Assembly: GCA_964247055.1 (NCBI GenBank)
Contig: OZ176053.1
Location: 11,966,001-12,030,000 of the forward strand
DNA from: Paragordius varius
Taxonomy: Eukaryota > Nematomorpha
DNA length: 64,000 nt
Reading direction: 5' to 3'
Part shown: piece after piece, positions 60,701-64,000 of the stretch
How the letters are laid out: each line of letters starts with the position of its first letter
Position numbering within the stretch: the stretch's first letter is position 1
Translations under genes and position numbers: made by a program
Notes under the pieces: generated by a model
Databases searched by the model: none
What the model was told of the DNA's origin: nothing
The model's input: only the letters and a program-made list of their open reading frames with translations

Positions 60701-63693
60701 ACAGTTAGAACTATGCATTTTAGTATACACTAGGTAAAATAATTTTGATAAAAATAATATTTATTTAAATAGCAAACAAAATCTTTTTTTAAAATTTATT
60801 ATTTAATATTATAGTAATTAACCCTAATAATTATATTAAAATAATTTACATGATTTTTAAATTAGTTTGCCTGCAAAAAATTTGGACTTATTAAAGGGTT
60901 GAAAATTTTGACCATATAGAGCCAAATAGAAAGATACAGTTTTTCACGCTCTTCCGAATATATAATACATGGCTCTATATTTAAAACTGTTAATTTTGAA
61001 AATTTCGAGTTTAATGTTAAATCGGGGCCAAAGATTTTCAATAAGCCCTAATAAAATCAATTCTTAAGTGTAAGACCAATTATTTTTTCAGAATATTATT
61101 TATGTACTTTAAATAAAATTTAAATTTATAAGAATGACAGTAAAAAGTGAATGTTGTCCAGTGTTATCACTAAAATTAGTTCTAATATAAACTAATTTTG
61201 ATTTAGATAAAATAAATCGTGATTATAGAGTCAATACAAAAAGCTTTAATTTAAGTTATCATTAGGTTTTCAGTTTTTTCCGAAAAATCCTAGATTTAAT
61301 TTTGTTCGATAATATTAAATTATTAGTCAATTGTTCTGTTTATTATTATAAGAGTACTCATAATTAATTTCTTTGCAAATTATATTAATCATTTCAAAAC
61401 TTTTGCGAACATAAGCATGATTTCATATATATATATATATAATCCATTATAATTTTGATAGTGCCTTTTAACGTTTTTGAATCATTTATATAGACTTTAT
61501 TGCAAATATTTCAAAATAGACAGTCGTAAATTTAGCGCATATTAAGTTTGAATTTGGTCATGCCTAAAAAAGCAAAACAATATTTGTGTATTCACATTTC
61601 ACAACCCGTTAACAAAGGGTATTATTAAACTAAACACAAAAGAGCATAGATTACGCGAGAATAATACTTACGTATATATACTATATAATATCAAAAAAAT
61701 ATTGCAAAAAATGCACATGCGTATAAAAAATTATAATTTTTTGGAAGTGCATATTTGAAAATGGAAACAAATCCAAATATACATTTTTTTTATAGTTGAA
61801 CGGCGCATATATTTGCCATTGTCTTAAACAAATTTATATTGATTAAACTCTTATTATTATAATGTCGAAATTTTGAGATGGTAAAACCATTAGCGGAATA
61901 AAATAAGGCAAGTTTTTGAGTATTAATAATTTCTTACCATAGAATGCTTAAACTACCTTGGTTTCATTTTATGAAAAAATGGTTATCGTTTTTTGTACAA
62001 TATTTCTTAAAATCTCTTGCGTTATATATCTTATAAGGCAATATCGGTTCGTTTTCGTTATTTATAGACAGAATTGGAAGTAAATGTGAAATTTTTGAAA
62101 TTACAAATATTTTACTTTTCACATATATTTTATTGGATATATTAACAAAATATTTGGTAAGCTTTGAGGGACTTCTACAAAAACGCAATGTGCATTAATG
62201 ATGTTTCTGATATGGAACTATTATCATAAAAATGGAACTAATCAAAAATTTGTAAACGTAAAATTATAAGGCACCACATTATTCAAATTAAAATAATATT
62301 GTGTCTCATAAAATTTTGATTTTCATGAAAGTTACCAAAGTCCAATATCATATCCAAACAAGTTTAATTTATATAATATTAAAAAACGTGCATAATTATT
62401 CTAATTAAAAAATTCAAAGTTTTATTATTTTTGGGAATTTCATGATTATACAACAATTATGGATTAGTTTGCAAATTAATCTCTGCACTTAGGGTTTATT
62501 TGTCATAAAATTTAATTTTATATAAGTTTATATGAATGCGTTAATATTTAACAAAACACATTTAACATATTAAACCCAATTAAAAGGCTTGTTAATGTCA
62601 TACCATTATTGAAATAAATTTAGACTATTTTTATTGAGCAGTTTAATTAGAATTGTTTCACCAACCTAATTTAATTTTTTATTTTTCGACCAAGTAAGAA
62701 TCGTGTGACAGGTAAAAAATAATAAAAAACTTTGTTTTGTAGAAACATGACAAAATTATAAATTTATCCCGGTTTTCGATAATCCATACAAGTTTTCAAA
62801 AATTATTTTAAAGATGATTTATCAAAAAATATATAATTATTATAAATATTACTCATCCATATCAAAGGATCCTGAATCGCCATTTGCGCTGGAATTTATA
62901 ACCGAGTTAGCGACTGAACTTTGGGCTTGTCGATCGTTTTTCGCTAAAATATTTTCCATATGGGCAAAAACCGCAGGGGTAAACAGATATACGCCACAAC
63001 TAATAACGTTGGAAGAAAATTCATCTGGTTTCTCCACAAAATGTAAAATCTAATAGGGATTTAAAGTAATGTAAAAAATGGCTAAACCTCTTTAGATTTA
63101 TCATCAAAACTAATACATCCATAATGCGAACTGTAAGAAGGATCGTTCTATAAAAATAAAAATGGTAATTATTACATATTTTCCAAGGATAATAAATTGG
63201 TCATTGGAACAATAATTATCATGAAATTGAATGATTTGATTTAAACGAAGGTCACCAAGAATATCGCCGTTAATTACAAAAAACTTATCAACATTTTCGC
63301 TTAAAATCTCTTTTCTATAACGGTAAACTCCACCAGCACTGCCTGTTATATCATTTTCTTTGTAATATCTTAATTATCATAATCAATTTGAATACTTTAT
63401 TTTAATATTAAATTCTTCCGTACATATATCTAAGAAAGCTTGGAGTTTATCTAATTCCTGAAAAGATCCCAACAATATAATTTCTTTCATATTTGGAACC
63501 TTTATATAATAAACTCTCGAAAACCTTTGATAAAGCTTCAATCGTATGATATATTAAAGGGACACCAGCTATTGGAAAAAGCGGTTTTGGTAAATACAAT
63601 GATAAAGGCCTAAACCGTGTACCTTTTGATAATTAAATTAATGTAAAAACCTTTAGAGGGTCCTCCTATCAAAATTATCGCTTTATTAGGCAT
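51747..63693 (-). CDS. GMPPA: Mannose-1-phosphate guanylyltransferase, regulatory alpha subunit
   Basis: A cytosolic partner and allosteric regulator of GMPPB in GDP-mannose synthesis. Exons in transcript order: 63651-63693, 63525-63622, 63396-63499, 63176-63368, 63088-63147, 62853-63049, 59788-60006, 53862-54009, 53377-53469, 51747-52022. The sum is 1431 nt (476 residues; human 420). The start [16 protein letters not shown] is the alpha-subunit signature of the nucleotidyltransferase domain. [72 protein letters not shown] and [13 protein letters not shown] lead into the left-handed beta-helix, with [16 protein letters not shown] near the end. A Ser/Gly/Asp-rich insert, about residues 215-260 and split by a 2.8-kb intron, explains the extra length. 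The first five introns are 28, 25, 27, 28 and 38 nt; the last four are 2846, 5778, 392 and 1354 nt. Confidence 0.95.
52935..53148. mobile_element. Palindromic MITE, CAGTCATGTA termini
   Basis: A 214-bp element in a GMPPA intron. CAGTCATGTATCC...TTTTATCAAAATTTTATTT at the left pairs with its inverse ending TACATGACTG at the right. The inner part, including GGGTATAAAT/ATTTATACCC, also pairs, so nearly the whole element is a hairpin. TA follows the right end. Confidence 0.7.
54560..54750 (-). other. Unassigned open segment in the GMPPA intron
   Basis: A 63-codon open frame starts [13 protein letters not shown]. An alternative frame on the same strand reads [17 protein letters not shown] with a CPIC motif, suggesting a remnant of a zinc-finger mobile-element protein. 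The family cannot be named. Confidence 0.2.
54800..58850 (+). pseudogene. Decayed Ty3/Gypsy-type LTR retrotransposon, antisense in a GMPPA intron
   Basis: Remnants appear in gag-pol order with stops between them. At 55921-55962: a zinc knuckle [14 protein letters not shown] (CX2CX4HX4C). At about 56440-56520: an ESLGMIET segment as found before the RT core. At 56834-56845: YLDD, followed by an EHNKNL context. At about 57190-57340: ETDASND and [16 protein letters not shown], like the RNase H-like region. At 58200-58265: [17 protein letters not shown], an integrase core motif. Frames change repeatedly, so it is inactive. LTRs and exact borders are not identified; the limits given are approximate. 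Confidence 0.75.
60007..62852 (-). other. Large GMPPA intron without recognised content
   Basis: AT-rich. Short open frames at 60014-60229 (+) and 61964-62188 (-) are not recognised. A (TA)n run lies near 61425. No transposon termini were identified by eye. Confidence 0.5.
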
Positions 63694-64000
63694 TGCGAGC
63701 GTGTAATCCGTTCCAAAAACAGTTGTTTTACTCTAAAGTGTTAACTTATAATAGAATATAAAGGACCGTTTAACTATTTAGAAACGTATTAACTTTGAAA
63801 GGTTCTGAACAAATTAATCTATGATTTACAAGACTTGATTTGATAGTTTTTATGTTAAAAATAATTTTTATTAATCAAAATACCATATTTAATGGATAAA
63901 TGATGATTTATTTAATTTAACAATTTGTTACTGCATATCATTATAACTCAATTTTTTTCCGTTTCTGGTATCATTATTATCAAAAAATAAAGTTATATGA

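Overview
The window is a stretch of a very AT-rich animal nuclear genome. Genes are spliced with GT..AG introns, polyadenylation signals are AATAAA, and the proteins (a collagen with endostatin, a 7-TM receptor, a mitochondrial import factor) are metazoan. The species cannot be named from the sequence. The strongest clue is intron size. Two conserved genes, TIM21 and GMPPA, contain nine introns of only 22-28 nt, next to introns of several kb in the same window. Introns this short are known in dicyemid mesozoans. Short 5' introns followed by long 3' introns are described in schistosomes. A parasitic or simplified spiralian is therefore my guess, not a demonstrated fact.

Layout. 2108-9884 (+): cationic amino acid transporter of the SLC7 family, 14 exons, 634 codons. 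10958-11666 (+): TIM21, six exons separated by 22-25-nt introns; no long ORF reveals it. 12550-14500: dead LINE. 15213-15493 (+): possible small two-exon gene. 15676-16816: inverted-repeat transposon. 20005-48131 (+): a 48-exon multiplexin (collagen XV/XVIII type), about 1849 codons, reconstructed with every exon phase agreeing. It has a signal peptide, an N-terminal TSPN/laminin-G domain, a Thr/Pro mucin-like region built from 24 tandemly duplicated phase-1 exons, an interrupted triple helix, an NC1 trimerisation domain, a Gln-rich hinge and endostatin. 48512-49367 (-): possible four-exon gene of unknown function. 49492-50991 (+): intronless rhodopsin-like GPCR. 51747-63693 (-): GMPPA, the alpha subunit of mannose-1-phosphate guanylyltransferase, 10 exons, 476 codons, with tiny introns at the 5' end and kb-sized introns at the 3' end.

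The large introns are packed with mobile DNA. There is a hAT transposon with a perfect 8-bp target duplication (45078-47530) and several non-autonomous hAT elements. A Tc1/mariner-like MITE family has TA target sites. Seven foldback elements carry arms made of tandem GAATTTGAATTGTTCAAGG-type units, and a related foldback has 21-bp units. There are also a 1-kb inverted-repeat element, two copies of a tRNA-like SINE and a decayed Ty3/Gypsy element. The foldbacks cluster in the introns of the multiplexin mucin-exon array, and one exon plus intron plus foldback block has been duplicated in tandem. That gives a visible snapshot of how the array grows.
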